Position numbers and translations under genes: made by a program. Below, one piece after another: positions 9,798 through 20,502 of a stretch of DNA of 64,000 nucleotides. Source of the stretch: Sphingomonas dokdonensis (lineage in GTDB: Bacteria; Pseudomonadota; Alphaproteobacteria; Sphingomonadales; Sphingomonadaceae); NCBI RefSeq assembly GCF_002197685.1, contig NZ_NBBI01000002.1, positions 186,001 to 250,000 on the forward strand, read 5' to 3'. How positions within the stretch are numbered: the stretch's first letter is position 1; every line of letters starts with the position of its first letter. The notes below the pieces were generated by a model. That model did no database searches and was not told the origin of the DNA. It saw only the letters and a list, made by a program, of their open reading frames with translations.

Positions 9798-11051
9798 TCA
9801 GCTGTCAAGCAATCCGACAAGATCGAGCGTTTCGTACAGCGCACGCCGCGCTGCGATCACCTGCGCCACCACCGCCGGGTCGCCGATCGCATCCGCGGCG
9901 ATCGCCTCGGGCCAATGCTGCGCGATCACTCCCGCGATCCTGTCCAGCCTGGCGTCATCGACTAGGAAGCGATGATCGACCAGCGCCGGATCACACGCCA
10001 CGCGCAGCCGCAGGCACGCCGGCCCACCACCGTTCGACATGGATTCGCGCACGTCCACCACCTCGACCGCGCGGATCGGGCCGTTGCCTGCCAGATGCTC
10101 CTGTAGCCATGACCAGACGGCCTCGTTCTCGCGCGCCTCACCCGGCACGATCAGCGTCTGCGCGCCCGACGCCGCCGTCACCAGTTGCGCGTTGAACAGA
10201 TAGGAGCGGATCGCGTCCCCCAGGCTCACGCGCGCGGCGGGCACCTCGACGATCTCGACCGACGGCAGCAGCCGGCGCAGATCCGCATAGAAAGCCTCGC
10301 GATCGGCAAACGCCTGTTCGTGCGCGAACAGCACGTGCTCGTTCGCCACCGCAACCACGTCATTGTGGAACGCGCCCGCCGCGATCGCCTCGGGCGATTG
10401 CTCGACAAACAACGTACGCGCGGGATCAAGCCCGTGCGCCCGCGCGACCACTTCGGACGCCTCGCGATGCTGCCGCGCCGGGAACGGCCCGCCCGAGACG
10501 CCATAGACGAACACCTCGACCCCCGGTGCATCATGCGCCGCGCACAGCCGCATGTGATTGGCCGCGCCCTCGTCGCCGAACGGCGCCGGCACCGGCGGAT
10601 GAACCGCAAAGCCCTCGTGCGCGAAGGCGAGTTGCAGCTGCGCCAGCGTCGCCGGCCATTCGTGGCTGCGATGCGGCATGGTCACGAGGTTGGCGACGGT
10701 CAGGTGGCAGCGCCCGTCCGCCGTATCGGGCGCGGGCGAAACGGTGGCGGCATTGGCGGCCCACATCGGCGAGGCGGAAAAGGCGCGCGCCTTCAGATGC
10801 GCCGGCGCGGCGGCATAATCGGTGTGCAGCGCCGCCAGCCAGTCATGATCGGGGCGGGGGTGCGGCAACAGCACGCCCTGCGCCAGCCCCAGTGCGAGAT
10901 TGGCGCGCATCTTCGCCACCCCCTGCAACGCGGCGGCACGCGGATGCGCCGTGGCGCCCGCGCTTCGCGTCGCGGCAAGATTGCCGGGGCTTAGGCCGGC
11001 ATAATTGTGGCTCGGCCCGACGATGCCGTCGAAATTAATTTCCTGGATCAT
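9798..11051 (-). CDS. astB: N-succinylarginine dihydrolase
   Basis: Second enzyme of the arginine succinyltransferase (AST) pathway: hydrolyses N2-succinylarginine to N2-succinylornithine, CO2 and ammonia. The 417-residue product begins with the family hallmark NFDGIVGPSHNYAGLSPGN. It carries the catalytic His in FHNDVV (about 227) and the nucleophile Cys in NGGGPACLRLRV (about 345). Slightly shorter than the E. coli enzyme (447). It lies 12 bases after astA on the same strand. Confidence 0.97.
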   Translation of the reverse strand: MIQEINFDGIVGPSHNYAGLSPGNLAATRSAGATAHPRAAALQGVAKMRANLALGLAQGVLLPHPRPDHDWLAALHTDYAAAPAHLKARAFSASPMWAANAATVSPAPDTADGRCHLTVANLVTMPHRSHEWPATLAQLQLAFAHEGFAVHPPVPAPFGDEGAANHMRLCAAHDAPGVEVFVYGVSGGPFPARQHREASEVVARAHGLDPARTLFVEQSPEAIAAGAFHNDVVAVANEHVLFAHEQAFADREAFYADLRRLLPSVEIVEVPAARVSLGDAIRSYLFNAQLVTAASGAQTLIVPGEARENEAVWSWLQEHLAGNGPIRAVEVVDVRESMSNGGGPACLRLRVACDPALVDHRFLVDDARLDRIAGVIAQHWPEAIAADAIGDPAVVAQVIAARRALYETLDLVGLLDS

Positions 11052-11063
11052 GCCGCCTCTCGC

Positions 11064-12080
11064 TCAGACCCGCGCGACGTGCAGCACGGTCGATTGCGCA
11101 TCCGCCCCGATCGCGGCGGCGCAATCGGGATCGATCACGATTTCCCCATCGGCGCCGCGCACCGTGCCGAAGGCGCAGCGGAAGTCGGACAAGCGCCCGT
11201 GCGCCACCAGCGCCTCGGTGCCGGCATCGCGCCCGATCGCCGCGACGCGCGCTTCCTGCGCGTCGCGAATTGAACGGACAGCATCGATCCGCGCCGTCAT
11301 CGTCGGCCCGCCGTCGAAGATGTCGACGTACTTCTCGAACGCGAACCCCTCATTCTCCAGCATCCGCATCGCCGCGCGGCCGGACGGGTGGGGCAGGCCG
11401 ATCGCGGCGCGCGCCGTTTCGGACAGCATGGCGGTATAGATCGGATGCTTGGGCATCAGGTCGGCGATGAACTGATGCCCGTGGATCGCATTGAACGCGT
11501 CCGCATCCTGGAAATTCATCCCGAAGAAGCGCCCCGCCAAGCCGTCCCAGAAGGGCGAGCCGCCCGCCTCGTCAATCACCCCGCGCAATTCGGCGAGGAT
11601 CCGGTCGCCGAACCGCTGGCGGTGCGCCTTGATGAACAGATAGCGGCTGCGCGCCAGCAACAGGCCGAGCCCGCCCGCGCGCTCGCCGGGGTGCAGGAAC
11701 AGCCCGCCGACCTCGCTCGATCCTTCGAGATCGGTGGTCAGCGACAGCATCTCGGCGCGGAACGTCCGGTCGAGCTCGCGGCTGTGCTGCGTCAGCATGC
11801 TGATACGATAGCTGTAAAAGGGGTGCCGCTGCCCGACCTGGGTGAAGATCTGGCAGGTGCCGCGCACCTCACCCGTTGCGGTGTTTTCCAGAATCAGGAC
11901 GAACAGATCGTCCTCCACGCCCTCTTCCTCGCGCGCGAAGGCGGCGTGGCTGCGCTCCAGCTTGGCGCGCAGCGCGCTGCGATCGGGCGGCAGGTTGGTG
12001 AAGCCACCCCCGGTCAGCTTCGCCATCTCGTACAGATGCGCCAGATCCTCGTCGCGCGCCGCGCGAACCACGAAAGTCAC
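11064..12080 (-). CDS. astA: Arginine N-succinyltransferase
   Basis: First AST pathway enzyme: transfers succinyl from succinyl-CoA to the alpha-amino group of arginine. The 338-residue product begins VTFVVRAARDEDLAHLYEMA and includes GFTNLP, FLHPGERAGGLG and NFQDADAFNAIHGHQF, all AstA signatures. The start is a GTG at 12080 whose GTGA overlaps the stop codon of the upstream M20 gene; longer frames are antisense or overlapping and rejected. astC and astD are not in this window. Confidence 0.96.
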   Translation of the reverse strand: MTFVVRAARDEDLAHLYEMAKLTGGGFTNLPPDRSALRAKLERSHAAFAREEEGVEDDLFVLILENTATGEVRGTCQIFTQVGQRHPFYSYRISMLTQHSRELDRTFRAEMLSLTTDLEGSSEVGGLFLHPGERAGGLGLLLARSRYLFIKAHRQRFGDRILAELRGVIDEAGGSPFWDGLAGRFFGMNFQDADAFNAIHGHQFIADLMPKHPIYTAMLSETARAAIGLPHPSGRAAMRMLENEGFAFEKYVDIFDGGPTMTARIDAVRSIRDAQEARVAAIGRDAGTEALVAHGRLSDFRCAFGTVRGADGEIVIDPDCAAAIGADAQSTVLHVARV

Positions 12081-13276
12081 AAGCCGTTCTCCGCCAGTCG
12101 CAGGATGGTGATCGTGGACAAAGCGGCGCGTTCGGCCAGGCTGTCGACGATCAGATATTCGTCCGATGAGTGGATCGCCCCGCCGCGCACGCCCATGGTG
12201 TCGATCACCGGCGTGCCGGCGGCGGCGATGTTGTTGCCGTCGCACACGCCGCCCGTGTCGCGCCAGGCGATCGGCAGGCCCATGTCCGCGCCGACCGACT
12301 GCACCAGATCGAACAAGCGCTGCGCGCCCGCGTCGATCGGCTTGGGCGGGCGGTTGAAGCTGCCATGCACCTCGATCGACACATCGTGCGCGGCGGCGAC
12401 GTCGGCGACGGCCGTATCGATCGACGCCCGCGCGCGATCGATCTCGGCGAGGTCCTTCGGCCGAAAGTTGACCCGCAGCACGGCAAGGTCGGGCACCACA
12501 TTGTTCGGCCCGCCGCCATCGATCCGCGCCGGGTTCACCGACAGCCGCGGGCTCTTGGCGGCGTTCAGCGCCAGCGCCAGCGCAGCGGCGGCGACGATCG
12601 CGTTGCGTCCGTCCTCGGGATTGCGCCCGGCGTGTGCCGCGCGGCCCCGCACCACGATCGAGAAATTGCCCGTTCCGCCGCGCGCGCCCGCCAGCGTGCC
12701 GTCCGGCAGCGCCGGCTCGTATGTCAGCGCCGCGAGCTTCCCCCGCGCGGTCGCCGCGATCAGCTCGGCCGACGAGAAGGAGCCCGTCTCCTCATCGGAA
12801 TTGATCACGACGTCATAGCCGATCGGACAGCCGACCGCCTCCACCGCTTCGAGCGCGGCGAGCATCACGGCCAGCCCGCCCTTCATGTCGGCGACGCCCG
12901 GCCCGTTGATCGTGCCGTCCGGCCGATCGGTCAGCGTCTGAAACGGGTGATCCGCCGGATAGACCGTATCCATATGCCCGGTCAGCAGCAGGCGTCGTTG
13001 TGCATCGGGGCGTACCGATAGGTGCAGATGCTGGCCGTGCGGCACCGCCGAGACGCTGCCGTCGGTACCCACGCGCTCGGCCGCGCTCGCCGCGACCAGC
13101 CGCAATGTGCCGGGCAGGGCGCCGAAGTCGCGCGCCAGCATCTCGGCCACCTGCGCCAGCCCGTCGATATTGCCCGTGCCGCTGTTCACTGCCGACCAGG
13201 CGCGCGTCCGCTCAAGCATGGGTGAGGCATGCGCCGCCGCCACCGCCTGTTCCTCGCGTTGCGTTAAAGCTGTCAT
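12077..13276 (-). CDS. M20 family metallohydrolase linked to astA-astB
   Basis: 399-residue zinc peptidase/deacylase of the M20 (ArgE/DapE/ACY1/CPG2) family. Metal ligands are visible in GHMDTVYP (about 99-106), GPGVADMKGG (about 132), the catalytic glutamates of NSDEETGS (about 158) and a His of the lid domain in GRAAHAGRNPEDGRN. First gene of the run M20-astA-astB. Overlap with astA implies coupled translation and a role in the same pathway. It could deacylate an N-succinylated intermediate, in place of AstE, but this is inference from context. Start ATG 13276 preferred over an extra 10 residues upstream. Confidence 0.9.
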   Translation of the reverse strand: MTALTQREEQAVAAAHASPMLERTRAWSAVNSGTGNIDGLAQVAEMLARDFGALPGTLRLVAASAAERVGTDGSVSAVPHGQHLHLSVRPDAQRRLLLTGHMDTVYPADHPFQTLTDRPDGTINGPGVADMKGGLAVMLAALEAVEAVGCPIGYDVVINSDEETGSFSSAELIAATARGKLAALTYEPALPDGTLAGARGGTGNFSIVVRGRAAHAGRNPEDGRNAIVAAAALALALNAAKSPRLSVNPARIDGGGPNNVVPDLAVLRVNFRPKDLAEIDRARASIDTAVADVAAAHDVSIEVHGSFNRPPKPIDAGAQRLFDLVQSVGADMGLPIAWRDTGGVCDGNNIAAAGTPVIDTMGVRGGAIHSSDEYLIVDSLAERAALSTITILRLAENGL

Positions 13277-13325
13277 GCCGCCGGTTGCTAGCCGAAGGCC
13301 CGACACGCGGCCACCCCTTGCCAGA

Positions 13326-13340
13326 TGCGAGTGATTCTCA
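13326..13340. promoter_or_regulatory. Possible Fur-like 7-1-7 inverted repeat upstream of nuoA
   Basis: TGCGAGTGATTCTCA, an imperfect 7-1-7 inverted repeat resembling a Fur/Irr-type box. It lies in the 167-base gap between the divergent M20 gene and nuoA, about 104 bases before the nuoA start. The match is partial (five of seven symmetric positions), so this is a suggestion only. Confidence 0.25.
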
Positions 13341-13443
13341 CCGGCCCCATGCCTTGCCCCGCCAGCCCGGCGGGCCTAAAGCGCCCCCGTTCCGTTCGCC
13401 CTGTTCCGATCGCCTGTGCGAGAAAAGCCCCGAAAGAGCGCCG

Positions 13444-13818
13444 ATGGTTGACCTGTCGCAATACCTGCCGATCCTGATGTTCCTCGGCGTGGCCCTCGTG
13501 CTTTCGTCGGCGTTCGTGTTTCTGCCCATGGCCGTTGCGCGGCTGACCGGCGCGCACAAGCCTTCGGTCGAAAAGCTGAGCGAATATGAGTGCGGCTTTC
13601 CCGCATTCGAAGACAGCCGCGCGCAATTTGACGTGCGTTTCTATCTTGTTGCAATTCTTTTCATCATCTTTGATCTCGAGGCCGCGTTCCTATTTCCGTG
13701 GGCGGTCAGCGTGTTTGATCTCGGCTGGACGGCCTGGATCAGCATGATGATCTTTATCGGCGAGCTTGCGCTCGGCCTTGTTTACGCCTGGAAAAAGGGC
13801 GCACTGGATTGGGAATGA
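13444..13818 (+). CDS. nuoA: NADH-quinone oxidoreductase subunit A
   Basis: Small membrane subunit of respiratory complex I (NADH to quinone, coupled to proton pumping). The 124-residue product has three transmembrane helices, with the conserved [20 protein letters not shown] segment between the first and second, and ends KKGALDWE. It opens the fourteen-gene nuo operon; the 167-base region before it is the likely promoter. A GAAAGAG ribosome site precedes the ATG. Confidence 0.97.
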   Translation: MVDLSQYLPILMFLGVALVLSSAFVFLPMAVARLTGAHKPSVEKLSEYECGFPAFEDSRAQFDVRFYLVAILFIIFDLEAAFLFPWAVSVFDLGWTAWISMMIFIGELALGLVYAWKKGALDWE

Positions 13819-14387
13819 CCATGCACTCCGGCCCCGTAGAATTGCCGCGCGACGCCCGCCCCATTTCGAGCGGCACGGGCCTCGTTCAGCCCGATCCCGG
13901 CTTCTTCAACGATCTGAACGGCGAACTGACCGACAAGGGCTTTCTCGTCACCTCGACCGAGGAGCTGTTCCAGTGGGCGCGCACCGGCTCGCTGTGGTGG
14001 ATGACGTTCGGCCTCGCCTGCTGCGCGGTGGAGATGATCCACGTCAACATGCCGCGCTACGATCTGGAGCGCTTCGGCGCCGCGCCGCGCGCGTCCCCGC
14101 GCCAGTCGGACGTGATGATCGTTGCCGGCACGCTGTGCAACAAGATGGCCCCGGCGCTGCGCCGCGTGTACGATCAGATGTCGGAGCCGAAATACGTCAT
14201 CTCGATGGGCTCGTGCGCCAACGGCGGCGGCTATTATCACTATAGCTACAGCGTCGTGCGCGGCTGCGACCGCGTGGTGCCGGTCGACATCTATGTCCCG
14301 GGCTGCCCGCCGACCGCCGAGGCGCTGCTCTACGGCATCATGCAGCTGCAGCGGAAGATCCGCCGCTCGGGGAGCATCGAACGGTGA
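13815..14387 (+). CDS. nuoB: NADH-quinone oxidoreductase subunit B
   Basis: Peripheral-arm complex I subunit that holds the terminal 4Fe-4S cluster N2, which reduces quinone. About 190 residues. The cluster cysteines are in LACCAVEM (about 66-67), SMGSCANGG (about 132) and VPGCPPT (about 163). ATG 13815 overlaps the nuoA stop (ATGA) and is preferred to a TTG six bases earlier and an ATG six bases later. Confidence 0.97.
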   Translation: MTMHSGPVELPRDARPISSGTGLVQPDPGFFNDLNGELTDKGFLVTSTEELFQWARTGSLWWMTFGLACCAVEMIHVNMPRYDLERFGAAPRASPRQSDVMIVAGTLCNKMAPALRRVYDQMSEPKYVISMGSCANGGGYYHYSYSVVRGCDRVVPVDIYVPGCPPTAEALLYGIMQLQRKIRRSGSIER

Positions 14388-15232
14388 AGGCGCCGGCACC
14401 CCGCTGGGCCTATGAGCTCAACGACGCGACGCTCGATGCGGCGCGTTCCGCCATTCCGAACGGGCTGAAGGACGCCTTTGCGCACGTCGGCGAGATCCAG
14501 CTGCACGTCCACCGCGATCACCTGATCGCGGCGCTGACGGCGCTGCGCGACACGCCTGGCCTCGAATATCAGCAGCTGATGGACATCGCCGGGGTTGATT
14601 ACCCCGATCGCGGCGAGGAGCGGTTCGAGGTGGTCTATTGCCTCCTCTCGCTCACCCGCAACCATCGCCTGCACGTCCATGTGACCGCCAGCGAGGACAC
14701 GCCGGTGCCGAGCGTGACCGAGCTGTGGCCGGTCGCCGGCTGGTACGAGCGCGAGGTGTACGACATGTACGGCGTGCTGTTCGCCGGCAACCAGGACCTG
14801 CGCCGCATCCTGACCGACTATGGCTTCCGCGGCCACCCGCAGCGCAAGGACTTCCCGCTGACCGGCTATGTCGAGCTGCGTTATTCGGAAGAAGCGAAGC
14901 GCGTGGTGTACGAGCCCGTGCAGCTCGCGCAGGATTTCCGCACGTTCGATTTCACCAGCCCGTGGGAAGGCGCCGAATACGTGCTGCCGGGTGACGAAAA
15001 GGCCGCGTTGCCGCAGGCCAAGGGTGCGCCGACGCCGGTGACGGCGGAGCAGATCCGCAAGGCTGGCGACGATCAGTCGGACAAGAAGCCGGCCGATGCG
15101 CCCAGCCAGCCCTATGCCAAGGAAGACGCGGAAAGCACCGCCGAAACCGGCGCGGGCAACCCGCACCCCAACGCGACACCCAAGCCATCCGACCCCGATG
15201 TCGTTCCCGGCAAGGGAGGGCAGAACCAGTGA
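14384..15232 (+). CDS. nuoC: NADH-quinone oxidoreductase subunit C, with a disordered tail
   Basis: Peripheral-arm complex I subunit (30-kDa type), not fused to NuoD. The core covers about residues 1-205, with GVDYPDR, the [16 protein letters not shown] signature and [16 protein letters not shown]. It is followed by a low-complexity hydrophilic tail of about 75 residues, rich in Ala, Pro, Lys, Asp and Gly, ending GKGGQNQ; E. coli-type NuoC domains lack it. GTG start overlaps the nuoB stop; its own stop overlaps nuoD. Confidence 0.96.
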   Translation: MKAPAPRWAYELNDATLDAARSAIPNGLKDAFAHVGEIQLHVHRDHLIAALTALRDTPGLEYQQLMDIAGVDYPDRGEERFEVVYCLLSLTRNHRLHVHVTASEDTPVPSVTELWPVAGWYEREVYDMYGVLFAGNQDLRRILTDYGFRGHPQRKDFPLTGYVELRYSEEAKRVVYEPVQLAQDFRTFDFTSPWEGAEYVLPGDEKAALPQAKGAPTPVTAEQIRKAGDDQSDKKPADAPSQPYAKEDAESTAETGAGNPHPNATPKPSDPDVVPGKGGQNQ

Positions 15233-16491
15233 CCGATACGCTCGTAGACCCCAACGTCGATCCCGCCGTCGCGAAGACCGTCGGCGCGCTCGATGACGCG
15301 CACGACACCCATGGCGATGTCGCGATCCAGAACTACACGATCAACTTCGGCCCGCAGCACCCCGCGGCGCACGGGGTGCTTCGGCTCGTCATGGAGCTCG
15401 ACGGCGAGATCGTGGAGCGGATCGATCCGCACGTCGGCCTGCTGCATCGCGGCACCGAGAAGCTGATCGAATACAAGACCTATGCGCAGGCGATCCCCTA
15501 TTTCGATCGCCTCGATTATTGCTCGCCGGCGTGCATGGAGCACAGCTTCGTGCTGGCGATCGAGAAGCTGCTCGACATCGAAGTGCCGCTGCGTGCGCAA
15601 TATCTGCGCGTGTTCTTCGCCGAGCTGACGCGCATCTCGAATCACATGCTGAACCTCGGGTCGCACGTCATGGACGTGGGCGCGATGACGCCGAACCTGT
15701 GGCTGTTCGAGATTCGCGAGGATTGCTACGGCTTCCTGGAGCGCGCGACCGGTGCGCGCATGCACCATAATTATTTCCGTCCCGGCGGCGTTCACCAGGA
15801 CGTGCCGCTGAAGCTGCTGACCGACATCGCGGAATGGCTCGACACGCGCCTGCCGCGCCTGTTCGAGGATGCGATCAGCCTCGTCGCCGACAACCGCATC
15901 TTCAAGCAGCGAAACGTCGACATCGCGGTGGTGAGCCGCGACGACGCGATCCGCTGGGGCTTCTCGGGCCCGATGATCCGCGCCGCCGGCATTCCGTGGG
16001 ATCTGCGCAAGCAGCAGCCGTACGACGTGTACGACCGGATGGATTTCGAGATCCCGGTCGGCACCAAGGGCGATTGCTACGATCGCTTCATGGTGCGCGT
16101 CGAGGAAGTCCGCCAGTCCGCGCGGATCATGAAGCAGTGCCTGGCTGAAATGCCCGAAGGGCCGATCGCCTCGCTCGACCGCAAGGTGGTGCCGCCCAAG
16201 CGCGCCGAGATGAAGCAGTCGATGGAAGCGCTGATCCATCACTTCAAGCTCTACACCGAGGGCTATCACGTCCCCGCGGGCGAAGTGTATGTCGCGACCG
16301 AAAGCCCCAAGGGCGAATTCGGCGTGTTCCTGGTCTCGGACGGCAGCAACAAGCCGTACCGGTGCAAGATCCGCCCGACCGCCTTCTCGCACCTCCAGGC
16401 AATGGATTTCATGAGCCGCGGCCACATGCTTGCGGACACCACCGCCATTCTCGGCGCGATGGATATCGTTTTTGGTGAATGTGACCGCTGA
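15229..16491 (+). CDS. nuoD: NADH-quinone oxidoreductase subunit D
   Basis: 49-kDa-type subunit that with NuoB forms the quinone-binding cavity of complex I. The 420-residue product has [49 protein letters not shown] and the C-terminal [10 protein letters not shown] characteristic of the family. A 35-residue variable N-terminus precedes the core. GTG start overlapping the nuoC stop (GTGA). Confidence 0.97.
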   Translation: MTDTLVDPNVDPAVAKTVGALDDAHDTHGDVAIQNYTINFGPQHPAAHGVLRLVMELDGEIVERIDPHVGLLHRGTEKLIEYKTYAQAIPYFDRLDYCSPACMEHSFVLAIEKLLDIEVPLRAQYLRVFFAELTRISNHMLNLGSHVMDVGAMTPNLWLFEIREDCYGFLERATGARMHHNYFRPGGVHQDVPLKLLTDIAEWLDTRLPRLFEDAISLVADNRIFKQRNVDIAVVSRDDAIRWGFSGPMIRAAGIPWDLRKQQPYDVYDRMDFEIPVGTKGDCYDRFMVRVEEVRQSARIMKQCLAEMPEGPIASLDRKVVPPKRAEMKQSMEALIHHFKLYTEGYHVPAGEVYVATESPKGEFGVFLVSDGSNKPYRCKIRPTAFSHLQAMDFMSRGHMLADTTAILGAMDIVFGECDR

Positions 16492-17186
16492 TGGCTGACG
16501 CACCCCAGATCCCAGACGAGGCAGAGGTTCGCGCCCGCTGGGGCAATTTCCAGTGGACCGACGAAAGCCGTGAAAAGCGCAATGCGATCCTCGCGCGCTA
16601 TCCGGCCGGTCGCGAGCAGTCCGCCTCGATCCCGCTGCTCGACCTCGCACAGCGCCAGGTCGGCGCCGAGACGCAGACGCAAGGCTGGCTGCCCGTGCCC
16701 GTGATCGAGTTCGTCGCGCGCGAGATCGGCGTGGCGTACATCCGCGTGTACGAGGTTGCGACCTTCTACACGATGTTCAACCTGGCCCCCGTCGGCCGCT
16801 TCCACGTGCAGGTCTGCGGCACCACGCCGTGCATGCTGCGCGGGTCGGACGACGTGATGGCGGCGTGCAAGAACAAGGGGCTGATCAAGGGCAAGACCAC
16901 GCCCGACGGCCTGTTCACGCTGACCGAAGTCGAATGCTTGGGCAATTGCGCCTCGGCCCCGATGGTGCAGATCAACGACGACAATTACGAAGACCTCGAT
17001 TACGATCGCACGATCGCGATCCTCGACGCGCTGGCACGCGGCGAGCAGCCCAAGGCGGGGACGCAGGAGCCGGGCCGCCACACGGTGGAGCCGCTTGGCG
17101 GGCCGACCACGCTCACCGCGATGGTGAACGAGAATCACGATTACCGTTCCGAGTGGAACGCGCCGGCCGTGGGAGCGAGCGCATGA
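16491..17186 (+). CDS. nuoE: NADH-quinone oxidoreductase subunit E
   Basis: 24-kDa-type subunit carrying the 2Fe-2S cluster N1a in the NADH-oxidising module. Cluster cysteines occur in VCGTTPCM and in [11 protein letters not shown]. The product is 231 residues. The last 55 or so residues (after the ferredoxin fold) form a hydrophilic extension, as in other alphaproteobacterial NuoE, so it is longer than the E. coli protein. Its ATG shares a base with the nuoD stop (TGATG). Confidence 0.97.
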   Translation: MADAPQIPDEAEVRARWGNFQWTDESREKRNAILARYPAGREQSASIPLLDLAQRQVGAETQTQGWLPVPVIEFVAREIGVAYIRVYEVATFYTMFNLAPVGRFHVQVCGTTPCMLRGSDDVMAACKNKGLIKGKTTPDGLFTLTEVECLGNCASAPMVQINDDNYEDLDYDRTIAILDALARGEQPKAGTQEPGRHTVEPLGGPTTLTAMVNENHDYRSEWNAPAVGASA

Positions 17187-18502
17187 GCGTCATCACGTCC
17201 CTAACGGACAAGGACCGCATCTTCACCAACCTCTACGGCTATCAGCCGTGGACGCTGCAGGCCGCCCGCCAGCGCGGTGATTGGGACAATACCAAGGCGC
17301 TGCTCGATCTCGGGCAGGACAAGATCATCGACGTGATCAAGGCCTCGGGCCTGCGCGGTCGCGGTGGCGCGGGCTTCCCGACCGGCACCAAATGGTCGTT
17401 CATGCCCAAGACGCCGAGCCCCGAGCGGCCGAGCTTCCTGGTCATCAACGCCGACGAGTCCGAGCCCGGCTCGTGCAAGGACCGCGAGATCATCCGCCAC
17501 GATCCGCACAAGCTGATCGAGGGCGCGCTGGTCGCCGGCTTCGCGATGCGCGCGCGCGCCGCGTACATCTACATCCGCGGCGAATATATCCGCGAGGCCG
17601 AAACGCTCTTCGCCGCCGTGCAGGAGGCGTATGACGCCGGTCTCGTCGGCAAGAACGCCTGCGGCTCGGGCTACGACTTCGACGTCTTCGTCCATCGCGG
17701 CGCTGGCGCGTACATCTGCGGCGAAGAAACCGCGATGATCGAGAGCCTCGAGGGCAAGAAGGGCCAGCCGCGCCTCAAGCCGCCGTTCCCGGCGGGTGCG
17801 GGGCTTTATGGCTGCCCGACGACGGTCAACAACGTCGAGAGCATCGCGGTCGCGCCGACGATCCTGCGGCGCGGTGCGGAATGGTTCTCCAGCTTCGGCG
17901 CCGAGAACAACAAGGGCACCAAGCTGTTCCAGATCAGCGGGCATGTCGAAAAGCCCTGCGTGGTCGAGGAAGCGATGAGCATCCCGTTTCGCGAGCTGAT
18001 CGAGAAGCATTGCGGCGGCATTCGCGGCGGCTGGGACAATCTCCTGGCCGTCATCCCGGGCGGCTCGTCAGTGCCGCTGGTGCCGGCCAAGGAGATCATG
18101 GACGCGCCGATGGACTTCGACGGCCTGAAGGCGGTCGGCTCGGGCCTCGGCACCGCGGCCATCATCGTCATGGACAAGTCCACCGACGTGGTCCGCGCGA
18201 TCAGCCGCATCTCGTACTTCTACAAGCACGAGAGCTGCGGCCAGTGCACGCCGTGCCGCGAAGGCACCGGCTGGATGTGGCGCGTCATGGAGCGGCTGCG
18301 CACCGGTGACGCCGAGATCGGTGAGATCGACATGCTCCAGCAGGTCACCAAGCAGGTCGAGGGCCACTCGATCTGCGCGCTGGGCGACGCCGCGGCCTGG
18401 CCGATCCAGGGCCTCATCAAGCATTTCCGCCCCGAGCTGGAACGCCGCATCACCGAACGTCAGGGCGGCGGTCTCGCCCCCATGCAGGAAGCTGCAGAAT
18501 AA
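17183..18502 (+). CDS. nuoF: NADH-quinone oxidoreductase subunit F
   Basis: 51-kDa-type subunit that binds NADH, FMN and the 4Fe-4S cluster N3. About 439 residues. [18 protein letters not shown] is the NADH/FMN glycine-rich loop (about 56-73); [15 protein letters not shown] (about 350) gives three cluster cysteines, with a fourth in [13 protein letters not shown]. The start at ATG 17183 ([14 protein letters not shown]) overlaps the nuoE stop; a much longer in-frame opening overlaps nuoE and is rejected. Confidence 0.97.
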   Translation: MSVITSLTDKDRIFTNLYGYQPWTLQAARQRGDWDNTKALLDLGQDKIIDVIKASGLRGRGGAGFPTGTKWSFMPKTPSPERPSFLVINADESEPGSCKDREIIRHDPHKLIEGALVAGFAMRARAAYIYIRGEYIREAETLFAAVQEAYDAGLVGKNACGSGYDFDVFVHRGAGAYICGEETAMIESLEGKKGQPRLKPPFPAGAGLYGCPTTVNNVESIAVAPTILRRGAEWFSSFGAENNKGTKLFQISGHVEKPCVVEEAMSIPFRELIEKHCGGIRGGWDNLLAVIPGGSSVPLVPAKEIMDAPMDFDGLKAVGSGLGTAAIIVMDKSTDVVRAISRISYFYKHESCGQCTPCREGTGWMWRVMERLRTGDAEIGEIDMLQQVTKQVEGHSICALGDAAAWPIQGLIKHFRPELERRITERQGGGLAPMQEAAE

Positions 18503-20502
18503 TGCCCAAGCTTAAGGTAGATGGGATCGAGGTCGAGGTGCCCGCCGGAGCCACCGTGCTCCAGGCGTGCGAGGCGGCTGGCAAGGAAATCCCGCGTTTC
18601 TGTTATCACGAGCGGCTGAGCATCGCGGGCAATTGCCGCATGTGCCTGGTCGAGGTGAAGCCCGGCCCGCCCAAGCCGCAGGCGTCGTGCGCGCTGCCGG
18701 CGGCGGACAACCAGGAGGTCTTCACCACCACGCCGATGGTGAAGCATGCCCGTGAGGGCATCATGGAATTCCTGTTGATCAACCACCCGCTCGATTGCCC
18801 GATCTGCGATCAGGGCGGCGAGTGCGATCTGCAGGATCAGTCGATCGCCTACGGCCGCGGCCAGAGCCGGTTCCAGGAGAACAAGCGCGCCGTCACCGAG
18901 AAGTACATGGGCCCGATCGTCAAGACGGTCATGACCCGGTGCATCCAGTGCACGCGCTGCGTCCGCTTCGCCGAGGAAGTATCGGGCGTGGAGGAAATCG
19001 GCGCGATCTATCGCGGCGAGAACATGCAGATCACCTCCTATCTCGAAGAGGCGGTGACGAGCGAGCTCAGCGGCAACGTGGTCGACCTGTGCCCGGTCGG
19101 CGCGCTGACCAGCAAGCCGTATGCCTTCGAGGCGCGGCCGTGGGAGCTGAAGAAGACGCTGACGATCGACGTCATGGACGCGGTCGGCACCAACATCCGG
19201 CTCGACAGCCGTGGCCGGCAGGTGCTGCGCGCGGTGCCGCGCATCAACGAGGACGTGAACGAGGAGTGGGCGACCGACAAGACGCGCCACGCCGTCGATG
19301 GCCTGGTGCGCCGCCGGCTCGACCGCCCCTATGTGCGCCGCGACGGCAAGCTCGTGCCCGCAAGCTGGGACGAGGCGTTCGCCGCGATTGCGGACGTCGC
19401 CAGGACCGCCGGTGACAGCGTCGCCGCCGTGGCGGGCGACATCGTCGATTGCGAGACGATGTTCGCGGCCAAGGCTTTGCTCAAGTCGATGGGCTCGTCG
19501 CTGCTCGAAGGGCGGCAGACCGGCATGACGTACGATACGTCGAGCCTCGCCGCGGTGAACTTCAACACCACCATCGCGGGTGTGGAGCGCGCGGACGCGA
19601 TCCTGCTGGTCGGCACCAACCTCCGCTGGGAGGCGAGCCTCGTCAACACGCGGGTGCGCAAGGCGATCAAGCGCGGCGCCAAGGTGTGGGCGATCGGCCC
19701 CGAGACCGAGCTGACCTACAAGGTCGAGTGGCTCGGCGACGATCTGGCCGTGCTGGGCGATCTGCCTGAGGCGGTGACCGAGGCATTCGGCAAGGCCGAG
19801 CGGCCGGCGGTGATCGTCGGCGGCGCCGCGCTGAAGGGTGCGCAGGGCGCCACGCTTGAGCTCGCCAAATCGCTGAACCTCGTGCGTGACGGCTGGAACG
19901 GCTACAATGTCGTGCACTTCTCCGCCGCGCGCATGGGTGGGCTGATGCTCGGCTATGCACAAAAGGACGGGATTTCAGCGCTTCACGGCGCGAAGCTCGC
20001 GTTCTTCCTTGGTGCGGACGAGGCGGACTTCGCCAAGTTCACCGGATACAAGGTCTATATCGGCCACCACGGCGACAAGGGCGCGGCTGCGGCCGATGTC
20101 GTGCTGCCGGGCGCAAGTTATGCCGAAAAGTCGGGCACCTACGTCAACCTCGAAGGCCGCGTGCAGCGTGGCAATCGCGCGGTATTCCCGCCGGGCGATG
20201 CCCGTGAGGATTGGACGATCCTGCGTGCGCTGTCGGAGCGGCTGGGCAACGTCCTGCCGTTCGACACGATCGAGGAACTGCGTGCCGCCATGGCGCTCGA
20301 CTGCCCCGATCTTGCTCAAGAGGGTCTGGTGACCTTTGCCTGGAACCCGCCGTCGCTCGGCACCGAGGCGCAGGGCGTGCTCGCCGGCTATCCGATCAAG
20401 GACTTCTACCTGACCAACGCCATCTGCCGCGCCTCGCCGACGATGCAGCGCTGCTCGGCCGAGCTCGTGCACGGCGAAACCTTCGCGGAGGCCGCGGAAT
20501 GA
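18502..20502 (+). CDS. nuoG: NADH-quinone oxidoreductase subunit G
   Basis: 75-kDa-type subunit, the largest in the peripheral arm, holding 2Fe-2S N1b and 4Fe-4S N4 and N5. The 666-residue product starts with a ferredoxin domain ([20 protein letters not shown]). [16 protein letters not shown] follows, including the His-ligand region, and then the N4-type [13 protein letters not shown]. The rest is a molybdopterin-oxidoreductase-like domain without catalytic function. TAATG overlap with nuoF. Confidence 0.97.
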   Translation: MPKLKVDGIEVEVPAGATVLQACEAAGKEIPRFCYHERLSIAGNCRMCLVEVKPGPPKPQASCALPAADNQEVFTTTPMVKHAREGIMEFLLINHPLDCPICDQGGECDLQDQSIAYGRGQSRFQENKRAVTEKYMGPIVKTVMTRCIQCTRCVRFAEEVSGVEEIGAIYRGENMQITSYLEEAVTSELSGNVVDLCPVGALTSKPYAFEARPWELKKTLTIDVMDAVGTNIRLDSRGRQVLRAVPRINEDVNEEWATDKTRHAVDGLVRRRLDRPYVRRDGKLVPASWDEAFAAIADVARTAGDSVAAVAGDIVDCETMFAAKALLKSMGSSLLEGRQTGMTYDTSSLAAVNFNTTIAGVERADAILLVGTNLRWEASLVNTRVRKAIKRGAKVWAIGPETELTYKVEWLGDDLAVLGDLPEAVTEAFGKAERPAVIVGGAALKGAQGATLELAKSLNLVRDGWNGYNVVHFSAARMGGLMLGYAQKDGISALHGAKLAFFLGADEADFAKFTGYKVYIGHHGDKGAAAADVVLPGASYAEKSGTYVNLEGRVQRGNRAVFPPGDAREDWTILRALSERLGNVLPFDTIEELRAAMALDCPDLAQEGLVTFAWNPPSLGTEAQGVLAGYPIKDFYLTNAICRASPTMQRCSAELVHGETFAEAAE

